In this document: positions 45,698 to 56,224 of the stretch, piece by piece
Numbering within the stretch: position 1 is the first letter of the stretch
How the letters are laid out: every line of letters starts with the position of its first letter
NCBI GenBank assembly: GCA_022450155.1
Contig: JAKUQR010000004.1
Span: forward strand, 124,001 to 188,000
Length of the DNA: 64,000 bases
Direction of reading: 5' to 3'
From: Gammaproteobacteria bacterium
GTDB lineage: Bacteria > Pseudomonadota > Gammaproteobacteria > Arenicellales > UBA868
Made by a program: the position numbers and the translations under genes
The notes under the pieces: generated by a model
Told to the model about the DNA's origin: nothing
The model's database searches: none
The model's input: only the letters and a program-made list of their open reading frames with translations

Positions 45698-47143
45698 GTG
45701 ACAGATCCCCTCAAAACGGCAGTCGAGACATTGCTTGAGCCCTCTGGACTTGACCGCACCGATATAGACGGCCTGCTGGCGAGAATGATGTCGCATCAGC
45801 TGGACTACGCGGATCTTTATTTTCAATACAGCCGTCACGAGGCCTGGTCACTGGAAGACGGCGCTGTCAAATCCGGCAGTCGAAGTACCGATCAAGGTGT
45901 CGGTGTGCGGGCAATCAGCGGTGAGAAGACCGGTTTTGCCTATTCGGATGAGATTCAGCTGCCAGTGCTGACGCAGGCTGCGAATGCCGCACGGGCCATC
46001 GCACAGGCAGGCGATGACGCAACCCAGGCGGTCGATCGTCAAAGTAATGCCGGCACTGCGTTATACACTTCGGCCGATCCGCTCGCGACGCTGGAAGAAA
46101 AATCAAAGATAAAGCTGCTGGAAAAAGTTGAAGCCGAAGCGCGACGGCAAGACCCCCGCGTGAATCAGGTGATGGCGAGCCTCGCCGGATCCCACGAAGT
46201 GATGCTGGTGGCCCGCCACGATGGCAGTCTGGTCGCCGATGTGCGGCCCCTGGTCCGGCTCAATGTGACGGTGATCGTCGAGAGTGAGGGCCGTCGTGAA
46301 CAGGGCAGCGCCGGCGGCGGCGGCCGATTTGGCTACAACTGGTTTATGGAAGCCGAACGCGCTGAGGAATTTGCCCGCGACGCGGTACGTCAGGCGCTGA
46401 TCAATCTGGAAGCCACAGATTCTCCCGCTGGCACCATGACCGTGGTTCTGGGGCCAGGCTGGCCCGGTATTCTATTGCACGAAGCAATTGGTCACGGTCT
46501 CGAGGGAGATTTCAACCGAAAACGAACATCGGCGTTTTCCGGACGGGTCGGTGAACAGGTAGCCTCTACACAGTGTACCGTGGTTGACGACGGGACATTG
46601 CCAGACCGCCGGGGATCATTGTCGGTAGATGATGAGGGGACCCCCACGGCCTCTACGGTGCTCATCGAAAATGGCATTCTCAAAGGTTATATGCAGGACA
46701 CACTCAATGCGCGTCTGATGGGGGTGAACACGACTGGCAACGGCCGCCGGGAATCGTACGCCCATTTGCCGATGCCGCGTATGACCAATACCTATATGCT
46801 GGCCGGCGAGCATGATCCTGGAGAAGTCATCGAATCTGTCAGTAATGGGCTGTACGCGGTCAATTTCGGTGGTGGGCAGGTCGATATCACGTCCGGCAAG
46901 TTTGTGTTTTCGGCCAGCGAGGCTTATCTCATTGAAAACGGAAAAGTCACGACACCGGTCAAGGGTGCAACCCTGATCGGGAATGGCCCCGATGTATTGT
47001 CGCGAGTATCGATGGTCGGGAATGATCTTGCCCTGGATTCGGGTGTCGGCACCTGTGGCAAGGAGGGACAGAGCGTACCTGTGGGTGTCGGTCAGCCCAC
47101 CCTAAAGATCGACGGCCTGACGGTTGGTGGCGTTGAAGTTTGA
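45698..47143 (+). CDS. tldD: Metalloprotease TldD
   Basis: A 481-residue protein with the HEAIGH metal motif at 261-266 in the sequence [20 protein letters not shown]. TldD forms the active subunit of the TldD/PmbA (TldE) heterodimer, which processes modified peptides such as microcin B17 and degrades CcdA. Its partner pmbA follows after 25 bases. Confidence 0.96.
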   Translation: MTDPLKTAVETLLEPSGLDRTDIDGLLARMMSHQLDYADLYFQYSRHEAWSLEDGAVKSGSRSTDQGVGVRAISGEKTGFAYSDEIQLPVLTQAANAARAIAQAGDDATQAVDRQSNAGTALYTSADPLATLEEKSKIKLLEKVEAEARRQDPRVNQVMASLAGSHEVMLVARHDGSLVADVRPLVRLNVTVIVESEGRREQGSAGGGGRFGYNWFMEAERAEEFARDAVRQALINLEATDSPAGTMTVVLGPGWPGILLHEAIGHGLEGDFNRKRTSAFSGRVGEQVASTQCTVVDDGTLPDRRGSLSVDDEGTPTASTVLIENGILKGYMQDTLNARLMGVNTTGNGRRESYAHLPMPRMTNTYMLAGEHDPGEVIESVSNGLYAVNFGGGQVDITSGKFVFSASEAYLIENGKVTTPVKGATLIGNGPDVLSRVSMVGNDLALDSGVGTCGKEGQSVPVGVGQPTLKIDGLTVGGVEV

Positions 47144-47168
47144 TCGGCTGTAGAAAGAAGCAACCTCA

Positions 47169-48530
47169 GTGAATAAAAGCATCGAACCTGCAGCACCTGA
47201 GTCAAGCCGACTCGATCCGTCAGACCTTGGCCATGTGGTCGAGACGACTCTGGCCGAAGCAACGAGACGGGGTGCGAGTGGGGCAGAAGCGGCTGCTGCC
47301 CTGAGCCAGGGATTGTCTGTCAATGTCCGCATGGGCGAGCTTGAAACCGTAGAGCATACCCGCGACCGAAGTCTGATCATCACAGTTTATTTTGAACAAC
47401 GAACCGGAAGTGCCAGCACGTCTGACTATTCGCCAGCGTCGGTTAAAGATACAGTCCAGGCCGCCTGTAGGATCGCTGAATATACTGAGGCTGATCCGTG
47501 CAATGGGCTGGCCGATCCGGATCGTCTGGCGATGGACTTTCCCAATCTGGATCTTTTCCATCCCTGGAATCCATCGGTCGATGATGCTCGCGACATGGCA
47601 CTGGAGTGTGAGCAAACGGCCATCGATCATGATCGGCGAATTGAAAACTCTGAAGGAGCTTCGGTCAGCTCTCATGAAGGACACGAGGTTTATGCCACCA
47701 CCGGTGGCTTCTGGGGAGAGATTCGAAAGACCCGGCACGGGCTGAGTTGTTCGGTAATTGGTCGGGACGACAGCGGGATGCAGCGGGATTACTGGTTCAG
47801 TTCATCACGACAGGCCGCACAACTGGACAAACCGGATGTCGTGGGTCTGGAGGCTGCCAGGCGAACAGTCCGGCGACTCGATGCTCGGAAAATCGACACC
47901 TGCCAGGTACCCGTGATTTTCGAAGCACCGGTTGCCTCTAGTCTGATATCCCATTTCGTCGGGGCGATCAGCGGTGGTGCGCTCTACCGCAAGGCGTCGT
48001 TTCTGCTGGACCAGGTCGGTCAGCGGGTTTTCCCGGATTTTGTACAGATCTACGAACAACCGCTGCTCAAGTGCGCCATGGGCAGTGCCGCTTACGACAG
48101 CGAAGGTGTCACCACCTCGGCTGACAATGTTGTTACCAATGGTGTGCTGCAGCGTTACTTGCTGGGATCCTACTCTGCGCGGCGCCTTGGGCTCGAGACG
48201 ACTGGTAATGCGGGGGGTATTCACAATCTTACCGCCGAGTCAGGAGACCAGGATCTGGCCAATCTGATCGGTGGCCTGGAAAAGGGGTTGCTGGTAACCG
48301 AGCTGATTGGTTTTGGCGTCAATATGGTCACTGGGGACTATTCCCGCGGTGCCGCCGGCTTCTGGATTGAGAACGGTCAGATCCAATATCCGGTTGAGGA
48401 AGTGACAGTTGCCGGCAACCTTAAAGAAATCTTCAGCGGCTTGTGCGCGATTGGCAAGGATGTGGATACGCGGCGCAACATACGCTGCGGTTCGATATTG
48501 ATCGATGGACTGACTGTTGCCGGCGACTGA
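47169..48530 (+). CDS. pmbA: PmbA/TldE, partner of TldD
   Basis: A 453-residue TldD-fold protein lacking the HExxH motif, as expected of the PmbA subunit. Typical features are YFEQRTGSASTSDYSP, YLLGSYSARRLGLETTGNAG and GFGVNMVTGDYSRGAAGFWI. GTG start. Confidence 0.95.
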   Translation: MNKSIEPAAPESSRLDPSDLGHVVETTLAEATRRGASGAEAAAALSQGLSVNVRMGELETVEHTRDRSLIITVYFEQRTGSASTSDYSPASVKDTVQAACRIAEYTEADPCNGLADPDRLAMDFPNLDLFHPWNPSVDDARDMALECEQTAIDHDRRIENSEGASVSSHEGHEVYATTGGFWGEIRKTRHGLSCSVIGRDDSGMQRDYWFSSSRQAAQLDKPDVVGLEAARRTVRRLDARKIDTCQVPVIFEAPVASSLISHFVGAISGGALYRKASFLLDQVGQRVFPDFVQIYEQPLLKCAMGSAAYDSEGVTTSADNVVTNGVLQRYLLGSYSARRLGLETTGNAGGIHNLTAESGDQDLANLIGGLEKGLLVTELIGFGVNMVTGDYSRGAAGFWIENGQIQYPVEEVTVAGNLKEIFSGLCAIGKDVDTRRNIRCGSILIDGLTVAGD

Positions 48531-48566
48531 TCGCCTGAAATAAATCAGAATCGATCCGCAGGTAGG

Positions 48567-48586
48567 CCTGCTGTTACAGGTTTTTT
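48567..48586 (+). terminator. Weak intrinsic terminator after pmbA
   Basis: CCTG, loop CTGTTA, then CAGG followed by six T (48581-48586). The stem is only four pairs, and an overlapping GCAGG/CCTGC stem competes for the left arm, so strength is doubtful. It lies 37 bases after the pmbA stop. Confidence 0.4.
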
Positions 48587-48733
48587 GAGATTTAATGCCG
48601 CTGTGGCACAATACCTTACCTGACTTACCTGACAAGTCACTTAAATTAGTTTTGGCGGTCGTCTACGGTTGCCCACCCATCTGTATACAGACCGTGTCGG
48701 TCAGGCTTTCCGATTGTCTACGGGGAAAGACCT

Positions 48734-50341
48734 ATGGACAACACACTCCAGTTCATCAGTACGCAATGGCATCATCTGGGGGCTTTCTTTGCCTTTGATC
48801 CTGTGCTGTTGTCAGAGCCTGGCATAGTTTTTCGGCTGGTTCTCCTGGTGGTTTTGTTGTGCGGATCGGCTTTTTTTTCGGGTTCGGAAACGGCGCTCTT
48901 TTCACTGTCGCGCCTGGACCTGCAACAACTGCGCCGAGAGCGCAATCCACACGCCGAGACATTGCACGCACTGCTGGATCAGCCGCGCAGGCTGATTATT
49001 TCTATTCTCACTGGCAACGAACTGATCAACATCGCGGCCACTGTGAATGCTGCTGGCATTTTCGTGACCTTGTACGGTCCCGACCGCGCTGGTGTGGTCG
49101 GGATTCTGGTGATGGTTTCACTGGTGCTGCTGTTCGGTGAGGTGACGCCCAAGACCCTTGCTGTTGTTAACCCCGTGCGTTTCACGACTCGCATCGTTGC
49201 GGTACCGATGGACTCATGGGTACGGCTTGTTTCTCCGCTGCGCCGGATCATTCGCTTTGCCTCGGACCGGTTGACAACGTGGATAGTCGGAGAAGACAAA
49301 GGTGCCGAGAACATACTGAATATCGATGAGTTTCTGACGCTGGTTGAGCAGGTCGCACAGGGGGGTGAGCTCGATGCCACAGAACGCGCCCTGATCAATA
49401 ATCTTCTGGAGGCGAACGAAACAGAGATCGTTGAGATCATGACACCACGTACCCGCACCAATTTTCTGAACGTCAAGATGGGTGTCGTCGAGATGGTGGA
49501 GCAGTTCCGGTCTTACCGTCACACCAGGGTGCCGGTCTTTAGTGTTCATCGGGATAACCTGGTTGGATTCTTGCACGCCGAAGACGTGCTGAGCCTATTG
49601 GCAGAAGGTAAATCACTGGCAGACCTGACGCCCATGGAAATTCTGCACCCCCCCGTGGTGGTGCCGCTGACCAAGAAAGTCGACGAGATGTTTGACTTTT
49701 TCCGGGAGAACGGTGTGCGGGCTGCGGTCTGCCTGAACGAGTTTGGGGGTGTCGAGGGGTTCATTACCGTCTATGACGTGTTGTCCTTTATTTTTGGTGA
49801 CATCAGTGGTGAAACCCGAGGCAGCGAGCTCTATCAGGAACAGGACATCAATATCTACGAAGTGCCGGGCGAGATGAAACTGACCGATTTCAATAATCTC
49901 ACCCACTTTGGCCTGGAAGACCCACGGATGACCACGATTGGTGGAGTGGCATTTCGGTATCTCGACCGCCTGCCCAGGATCGGTGACCGGGTGGTGGTGG
50001 AGGATGTTGCTTTGACGGTTCTTGAAATGGATGCTCACCGAGTCTCTCGCGTCCGCGTTGCCAAAGTGTCGGCAGAAGGCGATCTGGGTTCATCAGCGCC
50101 TGCTGAAGCAGAGGACAGTTTGATAAGCCCAGAAGCGACCGATACAACGGGTACGGCCCGGGTATCCGGCCGGACGGTCACATTCAGAGCAACAGCCGAA
50201 GAGGGGTCTTCTGATTCGACAGCAGACACGGTGTCTGAAACAACAGCTGAATCAGTGACTACGGGCGCGACTCAATCGGACCCTGTAGAAAAAGCTGATC
50301 CGAATCCGAAATCCAGGCCAAAGGTACGGATCGTAAGCTGA
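48734..50341 (+). CDS. CNNM/CorC-family (DUF21 + CBS) membrane protein with long disordered tail
   Basis: A 535-residue protein with a DUF21/CNNM membrane domain (helices from about residue 33 to 165, with FFSGSETALFSLSRLDLQQL and ILTGNELINIA), a CBS pair (about 230-360) and a CorC_HlyC domain (about 375-455). The last 80 or so residues are Ser/Thr/Ala/Glu-rich and probably disordered, an addition not usual in the family. Members are linked to magnesium and cobalt efflux. A related gene follows. Confidence 0.88.
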   Translation: MDNTLQFISTQWHHLGAFFAFDPVLLSEPGIVFRLVLLVVLLCGSAFFSGSETALFSLSRLDLQQLRRERNPHAETLHALLDQPRRLIISILTGNELINIAATVNAAGIFVTLYGPDRAGVVGILVMVSLVLLFGEVTPKTLAVVNPVRFTTRIVAVPMDSWVRLVSPLRRIIRFASDRLTTWIVGEDKGAENILNIDEFLTLVEQVAQGGELDATERALINNLLEANETEIVEIMTPRTRTNFLNVKMGVVEMVEQFRSYRHTRVPVFSVHRDNLVGFLHAEDVLSLLAEGKSLADLTPMEILHPPVVVPLTKKVDEMFDFFRENGVRAAVCLNEFGGVEGFITVYDVLSFIFGDISGETRGSELYQEQDINIYEVPGEMKLTDFNNLTHFGLEDPRMTTIGGVAFRYLDRLPRIGDRVVVEDVALTVLEMDAHRVSRVRVAKVSAEGDLGSSAPAEAEDSLISPEATDTTGTARVSGRTVTFRATAEEGSSDSTADTVSETTAESVTTGATQSDPVEKADPNPKSRPKVRIVS

Positions 50342-50351
50342 GGATACTGAA

Positions 50352-51611
50352 GTGGACATCGCATTGACATTGTTATTTCTGCTTGTGCTGTTGATCCTGA
50401 AAGGGTTCTTTTCAGGTGCAGAGATGGCGTTAGTGAATTCGGACAAGGTCAAGCTCAATGCCAAAGCCAATCAGGGCCATCGAGGGTCTCAGTTGGTGTT
50501 GAAGCAGTTTCGGGCGCCGGATACCTTGCTGGGGACTACTCTGGTGGGCACTAATATCTGCACTGTGACGCTGACCACCCTGGGTACCCTGCTCGTGATT
50601 CGACTGGTAGGGGGTCATGGCGACTGGATCGCCTTTCTGATCCTCACACCGCTGCTCCTGATTCTGGGTGAGATCGTACCCAAAAGTATTTATCAGCAGA
50701 AATCCGACACCATTGCACCGATCGCGATCTATCCGTTACGGATCTTTCAGATCTTGCTGTATCCAGTGATCTTTCTTTTCTCCAGAGCAGCGCGACTTTT
50801 TGTCAGGGGTATTGGCGGTCACCGGGCTGACCAGAACGTCTTTATGACCCGCGAACAGATTCGCTCTGTAGTCGAAATGGCTGAGAGAACATCCAGTGTT
50901 GATGCCTTTGATCGGGGTCGTATTCGCAGTGTCATCCGTTTTGCTGAGACGACCGTCGGTGAGGCGATGATCCCGGTTGCCGAAATCACAGCGATTAATC
51001 ACAACAAGTCAACACGCCGTGCGGTGGCCATGGTGCGTAACCGGGGTTATAACCGTTTGCCGGTCTATCGGCGCAACATCAGCAACATTGTCGGTATTGT
51101 GACAATCACGACCTGGGACATGATGGACGCAGACTTGATCGAGCGACCATTGTCTGACCTGGTTCGTCCGGCACTGTATGTATCACCGCGCCAGACGATC
51201 GACCAGTTGCTGCCGCTGTTACGCAAGCGCGACGATCATATGGCCGTAGTGGTTGATGAGTTCGGGTCGGCGGTCGGTATGATCACCATGGAAGATATCA
51301 TCGAAGAAGTGGTCGGTGAGATCGATGTGGGCTACGATTTTGACGAATACACACCCCGCAAGCGTCACCAGTTTGAACAGGTTGACGACAGCATATATGT
51401 CATGGACGCACGGGTGCCGATATCAGAGGCCAACGATGTTCTGGGTGCGGCACTCTCGGATCGGGAAAGCCACACGGTAGGTGGTCTGGTTACTGTGCGT
51501 TTACGGCGAATACCGGTGGTGGGTGACGCTATCGAAGAATCAGGGTGGTTAATTACAGTTGAAGACGCCAACGACCGTTCGGCGCTTCGTCTGCGGCTGG
51601 AACCTGCTTAA
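50352..51611 (+). CDS. CNNM/CorC-family (DUF21 + CBS) membrane protein
   Basis: A 419-residue paralog of the preceding gene, without the long tail. KGFFSGAEMALVNSDKVKLN and LGTTLVGTNI mark the DUF21 domain, and VVVDEFGSAVGMITMEDIIE the CBS region; a CorC_HlyC domain ends the protein. The two genes are ten bases apart and may act as a pair in divalent-cation homeostasis. Confidence 0.9.
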   Translation: MDIALTLLFLLVLLILKGFFSGAEMALVNSDKVKLNAKANQGHRGSQLVLKQFRAPDTLLGTTLVGTNICTVTLTTLGTLLVIRLVGGHGDWIAFLILTPLLLILGEIVPKSIYQQKSDTIAPIAIYPLRIFQILLYPVIFLFSRAARLFVRGIGGHRADQNVFMTREQIRSVVEMAERTSSVDAFDRGRIRSVIRFAETTVGEAMIPVAEITAINHNKSTRRAVAMVRNRGYNRLPVYRRNISNIVGIVTITTWDMMDADLIERPLSDLVRPALYVSPRQTIDQLLPLLRKRDDHMAVVVDEFGSAVGMITMEDIIEEVVGEIDVGYDFDEYTPRKRHQFEQVDDSIYVMDARVPISEANDVLGAALSDRESHTVGGLVTVRLRRIPVVGDAIEESGWLITVEDANDRSALRLRLEPA

Positions 51612-51629
51612 ACCGGCCTGATGTCTGAC

Positions 51630-52469
51630 TTACTTCTCCGCCGAAAGATAGCAGATCCATGCGGCGTCGGCTTCACCGGTTTTGGTGGGCGTATAGACGC
51701 CGTCTCCTTCGCCTGATTTCCGCTCGGTACCTTCCCAATACACCTGTGTTCGGGCGAACCCGGCTTCTGTAAGCAACTCCTGTAGCTCCGGCAGAGTCCA
51801 CAGACGCCAGTCGTACGCAAAAGCTCGATTTATCTTCGACCCGTCCGGGAACGTAAAGTGGATGTAGCAGAGAATATCGCCAGTCACAGGTTGGTATCGA
51901 GCCTGATCCCAAACGTAAGTGAAGTCATCATGTTCGGTCTCTTCCTCCATTTCTCGATAAGTTTCGTAACCGCCGAAAGCATCCAGGAAAAATACTCCAT
52001 CACCGACCAGAGCTGTGTAAACCTGGCCAAAGTAGTTGCGAAGCTGGCTCCTCGTTTTAAAAATCTGATAACTGAAGTTCATCGCCAAAACCATATCCGC
52101 AGGTGGCACGTCGACTGTCAGAACGTCATCGTTGAGTAGGTGTATTCGGCTTGCCGCATCATCATTCAGTTTTGCGATATTATGTTTCTCACCCCACCGT
52201 ATTACCTTTTTGTCCAGGTCCACAGCGTAAGCCTGATTGTCGTCACGGCGCTGCACCCACTCGCAGCTGGTGTTGGCTGTACCGCAAAAATCCTCACGTA
52301 AAATTCGTGCTGTTCGGCTGCGTAAAGACTGAAAGGTTTCGTCGACCATGTCGATTTCTGCTTCCACACACTGCACTGCTTTCTCATACAGCACATAGCG
52401 ATCAGCCTGGTTAGCCAGTGTTGTACCTTTGCCTTTTTGATTTTTTTGGTGTTTGTTTTTACGACTCAT
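51630..52469 (-). CDS. Class I SAM-dependent methyltransferase
   Basis: A 279-residue protein with a lysine-rich start, then YVLYEKAVQCVEAE, the modified SAM loop LREDFCGTANTSCEW and an acidic-residue strand AYAVDLDKKVI. The middle contains FFLDAFGGYETYREME. Similar uncharacterised methyltransferases are widespread; the substrate is unknown. It converges on the CNNM genes. Confidence 0.82.
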   Translation of the reverse strand: MSRKNKHQKNQKGKGTTLANQADRYVLYEKAVQCVEAEIDMVDETFQSLRSRTARILREDFCGTANTSCEWVQRRDDNQAYAVDLDKKVIRWGEKHNIAKLNDDAASRIHLLNDDVLTVDVPPADMVLAMNFSYQIFKTRSQLRNYFGQVYTALVGDGVFFLDAFGGYETYREMEEETEHDDFTYVWDQARYQPVTGDILCYIHFTFPDGSKINRAFAYDWRLWTLPELQELLTEAGFARTQVYWEGTERKSGEGDGVYTPTKTGEADAAWICYLSAEK

Positions 52470-52510
52470 AACGAAGTGATTTCGGGCTCACGTATAAGCC
52501 TATAGTTGCC

Positions 52511-53680
52511 TCAGGATTGGCCTGTCTTCAGGTTGTGGTCCCGCAGGCTGTTGGAAATACTGCGCATAATCATGGCCAAAGCATCGATAAGATTATCGTT
52601 AATAATGATCGAAAGGTTCGCGGTCTTCGCTTCTGCAAGCAGTGATGTTTGAAGCTCCCAGATAGCGTCGAAACTTTCCAGATATCGATCTGCTCTTCGG
52701 TCCTGCGAGCTTTTTGATCGCCCTTGGAACTGACGCTGGAGCTGTTTCTTGTTGGTGACCCCGAGAATGATCTGGATCACAATGGCATTGGTGTCGTGCG
52801 GGATTTTGTTGATCAGACTCGGCCGAACATGCACACCTTCAAGCAAAAGTGAGACGTTTTCCCGTAAAGCCCGCTGCAGAACGGCCTCAGCTGCCACTTC
52901 AACCAGGTCCGCCTGACGATGATAGCCATCGATCACGCGTTTGCTGCCGGAAGCATGTTCCTGATGCTTCGGTAACGCCTTCCAGGCATTAAAACTGGAT
53001 TCATGTAGTTCCGGCATCAACTGTACAGCGACCATCGTCCGCATGACTTCCCGCAGCATATCTGTGGACTGGTAGCGGGTTATATTAAAACGTGTCGCAA
53101 TTTCCGCTGAAAGCGTACTTTTACCGACACCCGCCGTACCGCCAATCATGATGATCAGCGGCTGGTCCGACTTCAAGAAATAGTGCCAGGCTGTGTAGTT
53201 GTCGGCGAACTTGTCGCCGGCCTCCTCGCGCAGAATGTTAACGGTATAGTCACGCAGCACATCCCGATCTATTTTTGTCTGGCGAAGCTCGAGCAAACCA
53301 TCATGGATTTTATGCGTCAGCCGTTCCGCTTCTTCCATGTGCAAGCCGCAGATTTCCAGGCGTCGCTGGTGCAGGTTGCGTGAGAACCATTCCTCATAGC
53401 CAGCTGTGTCGCGAACCAATATCCATGCTGCATCCCGCTGGCCTGTAATGTAACTGTGTGTAGCGTTCGGGCCGAACTGCGCGCTAAGCAAAGTTGAAGT
53501 CTTATCGAGGATCTGTTTTGTTGAAATATTTTCGTCCTGATCAAAAGTATCTCGAACCTCGCACGCGATCTGATAGGCATCACTAAAAGAAAGCCCCGCT
53601 TTTTGCAGCGATCGGGTCAATATCCCTCGTAGAAACGGTTGGGCAGCACCGTCTTGATTGGTGACGTTGATCGTAGACAC
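52511..53680 (-). CDS. 2-phosphoglycerate-kinase-like P-loop protein with ATP-cone domain
   Basis: A 389-residue protein. Residues 1-95 resemble an ATP-cone (FLRGILTRSLQKAGLSFSDA), and a P-loop kinase domain begins near 175 with GGTAGVGKSTLSAEIATRF and DGYHRQADLVE. The layout matches archaeal 2-phosphoglycerate kinases, which act in cyclic 2,3-diphosphoglycerate synthesis, and their bacterial homologs of unclear role. No cyclase gene is seen nearby. Confidence 0.72.
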   Translation of the reverse strand: MSTINVTNQDGAAQPFLRGILTRSLQKAGLSFSDAYQIACEVRDTFDQDENISTKQILDKTSTLLSAQFGPNATHSYITGQRDAAWILVRDTAGYEEWFSRNLHQRRLEICGLHMEEAERLTHKIHDGLLELRQTKIDRDVLRDYTVNILREEAGDKFADNYTAWHYFLKSDQPLIIMIGGTAGVGKSTLSAEIATRFNITRYQSTDMLREVMRTMVAVQLMPELHESSFNAWKALPKHQEHASGSKRVIDGYHRQADLVEVAAEAVLQRALRENVSLLLEGVHVRPSLINKIPHDTNAIVIQIILGVTNKKQLQRQFQGRSKSSQDRRADRYLESFDAIWELQTSLLAEAKTANLSIIINDNLIDALAMIMRSISNSLRDHNLKTGQS

Positions 53681-53725
53681 AAGCGTGTTTCGATTCTTAA
53701 TCCGTAGTGGAGCCAGGGTTCAGGT

Positions 53726-53743
53726 ACAGATTCTACAGATTCT
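53726..53743. repeat. Two tandem copies of a 9-bp unit
   Basis: ACAGATTCT occurs twice in succession in the roughly 200-base gap between the kinase-like gene and yggT. No gene or clear promoter is seen in that gap. Confidence 0.8.
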
Positions 53744-53884
53744 TTACAAACCAGACGCACAGACAGTGCAATACCGTATCTCGGCACTTACCTGTATCGA
53801 GATTGAGTTGCCCTGAAAACGATGAATCAGGCGCGTTAAAACTGATCCTTTGACGACAAACATGAACCACCAACAGACGTTTGT

Positions 53885-54463
53885 CTAGAGCATAACCCGG
53901 CCGAAGTCCAACAGGGGTTGGACTACAATTTTGAGCACAACCATCAATACGATGAAAACCGCGATGGGCGATAGATCCAGACCGCCGGTACCAGGCAGCA
54001 GACGCCGGAAGGTCTTCAGCACGGGCTCAGTAAAGGTGTGAATCAAACGCAATAACGGCGTATATCCGGTACCACTGAACCAGCTCAGAATGGTGCGAAT
54101 AAAAATAGAGAATATAAAGATGTAGATCGCAAGTTTAAGAAGTTCACCCACACTGAGGAGTACAAGCCCGACTATAGCGGGGTACTGACCAGCCAACAGA
54201 TTGATGCCGGTGATTCGACACATCTCCAGAATCAGCAGCAGCACCACCGCAGCAGTATCGATGCCGGGGAGACTGGGTACGATCCGGCGCAGTCGAACCA
54301 GCGGCGGGTTGCTGAGTTTAACGACTGCCTGTGATATGGGGTTATAGTAGTCTGCGCCTGTCAGCTGAAACAGGAACCGCAGCATCACAATGAGGGTATA
54401 CAGGCCAATGACGGTGTCGACCAGGAACATACCTGTATTACTGGCGTAATCGGTCCGCATCAT
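53885..54463 (-). CDS. YggT family membrane protein
   Basis: A 192-residue protein of two YggT repeats, each with paired membrane helices and the NPISQAVVKLSNPPLVRLRR and TEPVLKTFRRLLPGTGGLDL motifs. The family is linked to cell-division and osmotic functions without a settled mechanism. Its start overlaps the proC stop, giving the usual yggS-proC-yggT order. Confidence 0.92.
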   Translation of the reverse strand: MMRTDYASNTGMFLVDTVIGLYTLIVMLRFLFQLTGADYYNPISQAVVKLSNPPLVRLRRIVPSLPGIDTAAVVLLLILEMCRITGINLLAGQYPAIVGLVLLSVGELLKLAIYIFIFSIFIRTILSWFSGTGYTPLLRLIHTFTEPVLKTFRRLLPGTGGLDLSPIAVFIVLMVVLKIVVQPLLDFGRVML

Positions 54464-55287
54464 TATTCTCCCAGCAGTTTGGCGAGTTCTACAGAACGCT
54501 CGCGTGCAGCATGCACCGCACGGATCAGGATCTCTTCACAACCATTTTTGTCCAGCATTTCAACGGCAGCCTGTGTTGTACCGCCAGGAGACGTCACCCG
54601 CCTGCGGAGTTCTGTTAGTGATTCGCCTGATGCGAGCGCCAGCTGCGCAGCGCCCAGGGCAGTCTGGAGCGTCAGTTGTCTGGAAGCGTCCGGGTTCAGC
54701 CCACCTTCCTGAGCAGCCTTGACCATCGCATCCATCAGGTAGAAAAAATAAGCCGGACCACTTCCAGAAACGGCAGTGACGGTGTCGATCAAGGATTCCT
54801 CATCGACCCACACCGCAATACCAATGGCTTCCATGATCTTCTGGGCCTGGACACGCTGGCTCTTGCTGACCCGGTGGTTAGCGTACATCCCCGATGCGCC
54901 GTTGCCGGTCAGTGCCGGGGTGTTGGGCATGACGCGGATCAGCGGTAATGGACTACCCGCCCACGATTCGATACTGGCAATAGGGATTCCTGCAGCAATG
55001 GACACGACCAGTGGTTGTCGTTGAAGCAGGCTCTCAGCGATATCCTCTACGGCACACCGCATGACCTGGGGCTTCACTGCGAGCACCAGGATATCTGCGA
55101 CGCGGGCCGCATCGGTATTGTCGGCACAGGTCTGTATCGAAAAATCCTCGGCAAGCGCCCGTCGGATGCTGTCATCCGGGTCCGAGACAATCATGCTTTC
55201 GGGTGCTATGCCGGATTTGATCAATCCACCGACCAGGCTTCTTGCCATATTGCCGCCACCAATTAAACCCAGCCGTTGATCAGTCAT
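54463..55287 (-). CDS. proC: Pyrroline-5-carboxylate reductase
   Basis: A 274-residue enzyme for the last step of proline synthesis. The Rossmann motif LIGGGNMARSLVGGL and the C-terminal GSGPAYFFYLMDAM and RRRVTSPGGTTQAA are diagnostic. Together with proA at 5.3 kb, two of the three proline genes are in the window. Confidence 0.96.
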   Translation of the reverse strand: MTDQRLGLIGGGNMARSLVGGLIKSGIAPESMIVSDPDDSIRRALAEDFSIQTCADNTDAARVADILVLAVKPQVMRCAVEDIAESLLQRQPLVVSIAAGIPIASIESWAGSPLPLIRVMPNTPALTGNGASGMYANHRVSKSQRVQAQKIMEAIGIAVWVDEESLIDTVTAVSGSGPAYFFYLMDAMVKAAQEGGLNPDASRQLTLQTALGAAQLALASGESLTELRRRVTSPGGTTQAAVEMLDKNGCEEILIRAVHAARERSVELAKLLGE

Positions 55288-55339
55288 GGGCTGTGTGCCA
55301 ATGGTTTCGTGTTGTTGCGCTTATGGCCGTCATTTGGCA

Positions 55340-56056
55340 TCACTGTCGTGGCCCAAAGATGGCAGTGCCAATCCGGACATGGGTTGCCCCTTCTGCAATT
55401 GCGGCATCCATATCGTCGGTCATCCCCATTGACAGGCAGTCCAATGGAAGACCTTTGCTTCGAAGGTGATTTTGCAGATCGAAAAGCATTCGAAACACTC
55501 GGCGCTGGGTGTCGAAGTCGGTGGCGGGTTTTGGGATTGCCATCAGACCACACAGACGAATTTGCGGTAGTGCGAGCACGTTGTTGACAAGATCTTCGAG
55601 GTGGTCGGCCGTGACGCCTGATTTTGTCTGTTCTTCCTGAAGGTTGACCTGCAGAAAGAGGTTCAGCGGTCCGCGACTCTGGGGTCGCATCGCTGAAAGA
55701 CGCCGCGCTATTTTAAGCCGATCGATACTGTGTACCCAGTCAAAATTAGCGGCAATATCACGACATTTGTTGCTCTGGATGGTGCCAATAAAATGCCAGG
55801 ATAGCCCCATGTCCGCCAGTACCTGAATTTTATCAACTGCTTCCTGGACCTGGTTCTCCCCAAAATCTCGTTGTCCCAGGTTCGCCACTGCACGCACCTC
55901 GTCCGCCGACCGGGTTTTGCTGACGGCCACCAGTGTGACACTGCCGTTGGGACGGCTGAATCTTTTTCCAGCTGCACCGATCGCTGAGCACACTTGGCTA
56001 TAACGTGCTGCGAGATCGGTATGACAGTCTATGTTTGTGCGTACAGCAGGTTTCAT
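55340..56056 (-). CDS. yggS: YggS family PLP homeostasis protein
   Basis: A 238-residue single-domain PLP-binding barrel. The PLP lysine is Lys47 in VAVSKTRSADEVR, and FGENQVQEAVDK and LSMGMTDDMDAAIAEGATHV are typical. It buffers pyridoxal phosphate rather than catalysing a known reaction. It is divergent from pilT with about 170 bases between. Confidence 0.95.
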   Translation of the reverse strand: MKPAVRTNIDCHTDLAARYSQVCSAIGAAGKRFSRPNGSVTLVAVSKTRSADEVRAVANLGQRDFGENQVQEAVDKIQVLADMGLSWHFIGTIQSNKCRDIAANFDWVHSIDRLKIARRLSAMRPQSRGPLNLFLQVNLQEEQTKSGVTADHLEDLVNNVLALPQIRLCGLMAIPKPATDFDTQRRVFRMLFDLQNHLRSKGLPLDCLSMGMTDDMDAAIAEGATHVRIGTAIFGPRQ

Positions 56057-56224
56057 GGGGCCATTTCAGTTGGCGTAAGGTGTTGTGACCACGTCTAAAA
56101 TATCTAACTTGGAAGACGCAGTGCCGTAAAATCCGGACTTAAGGGTGTAATGTGGGATTATAGGCGACGCGAAACCGCTTAGGGGTCGGTTCCGCGGCGG
56201 TTCTACGAACTGAGGGGGACACTC

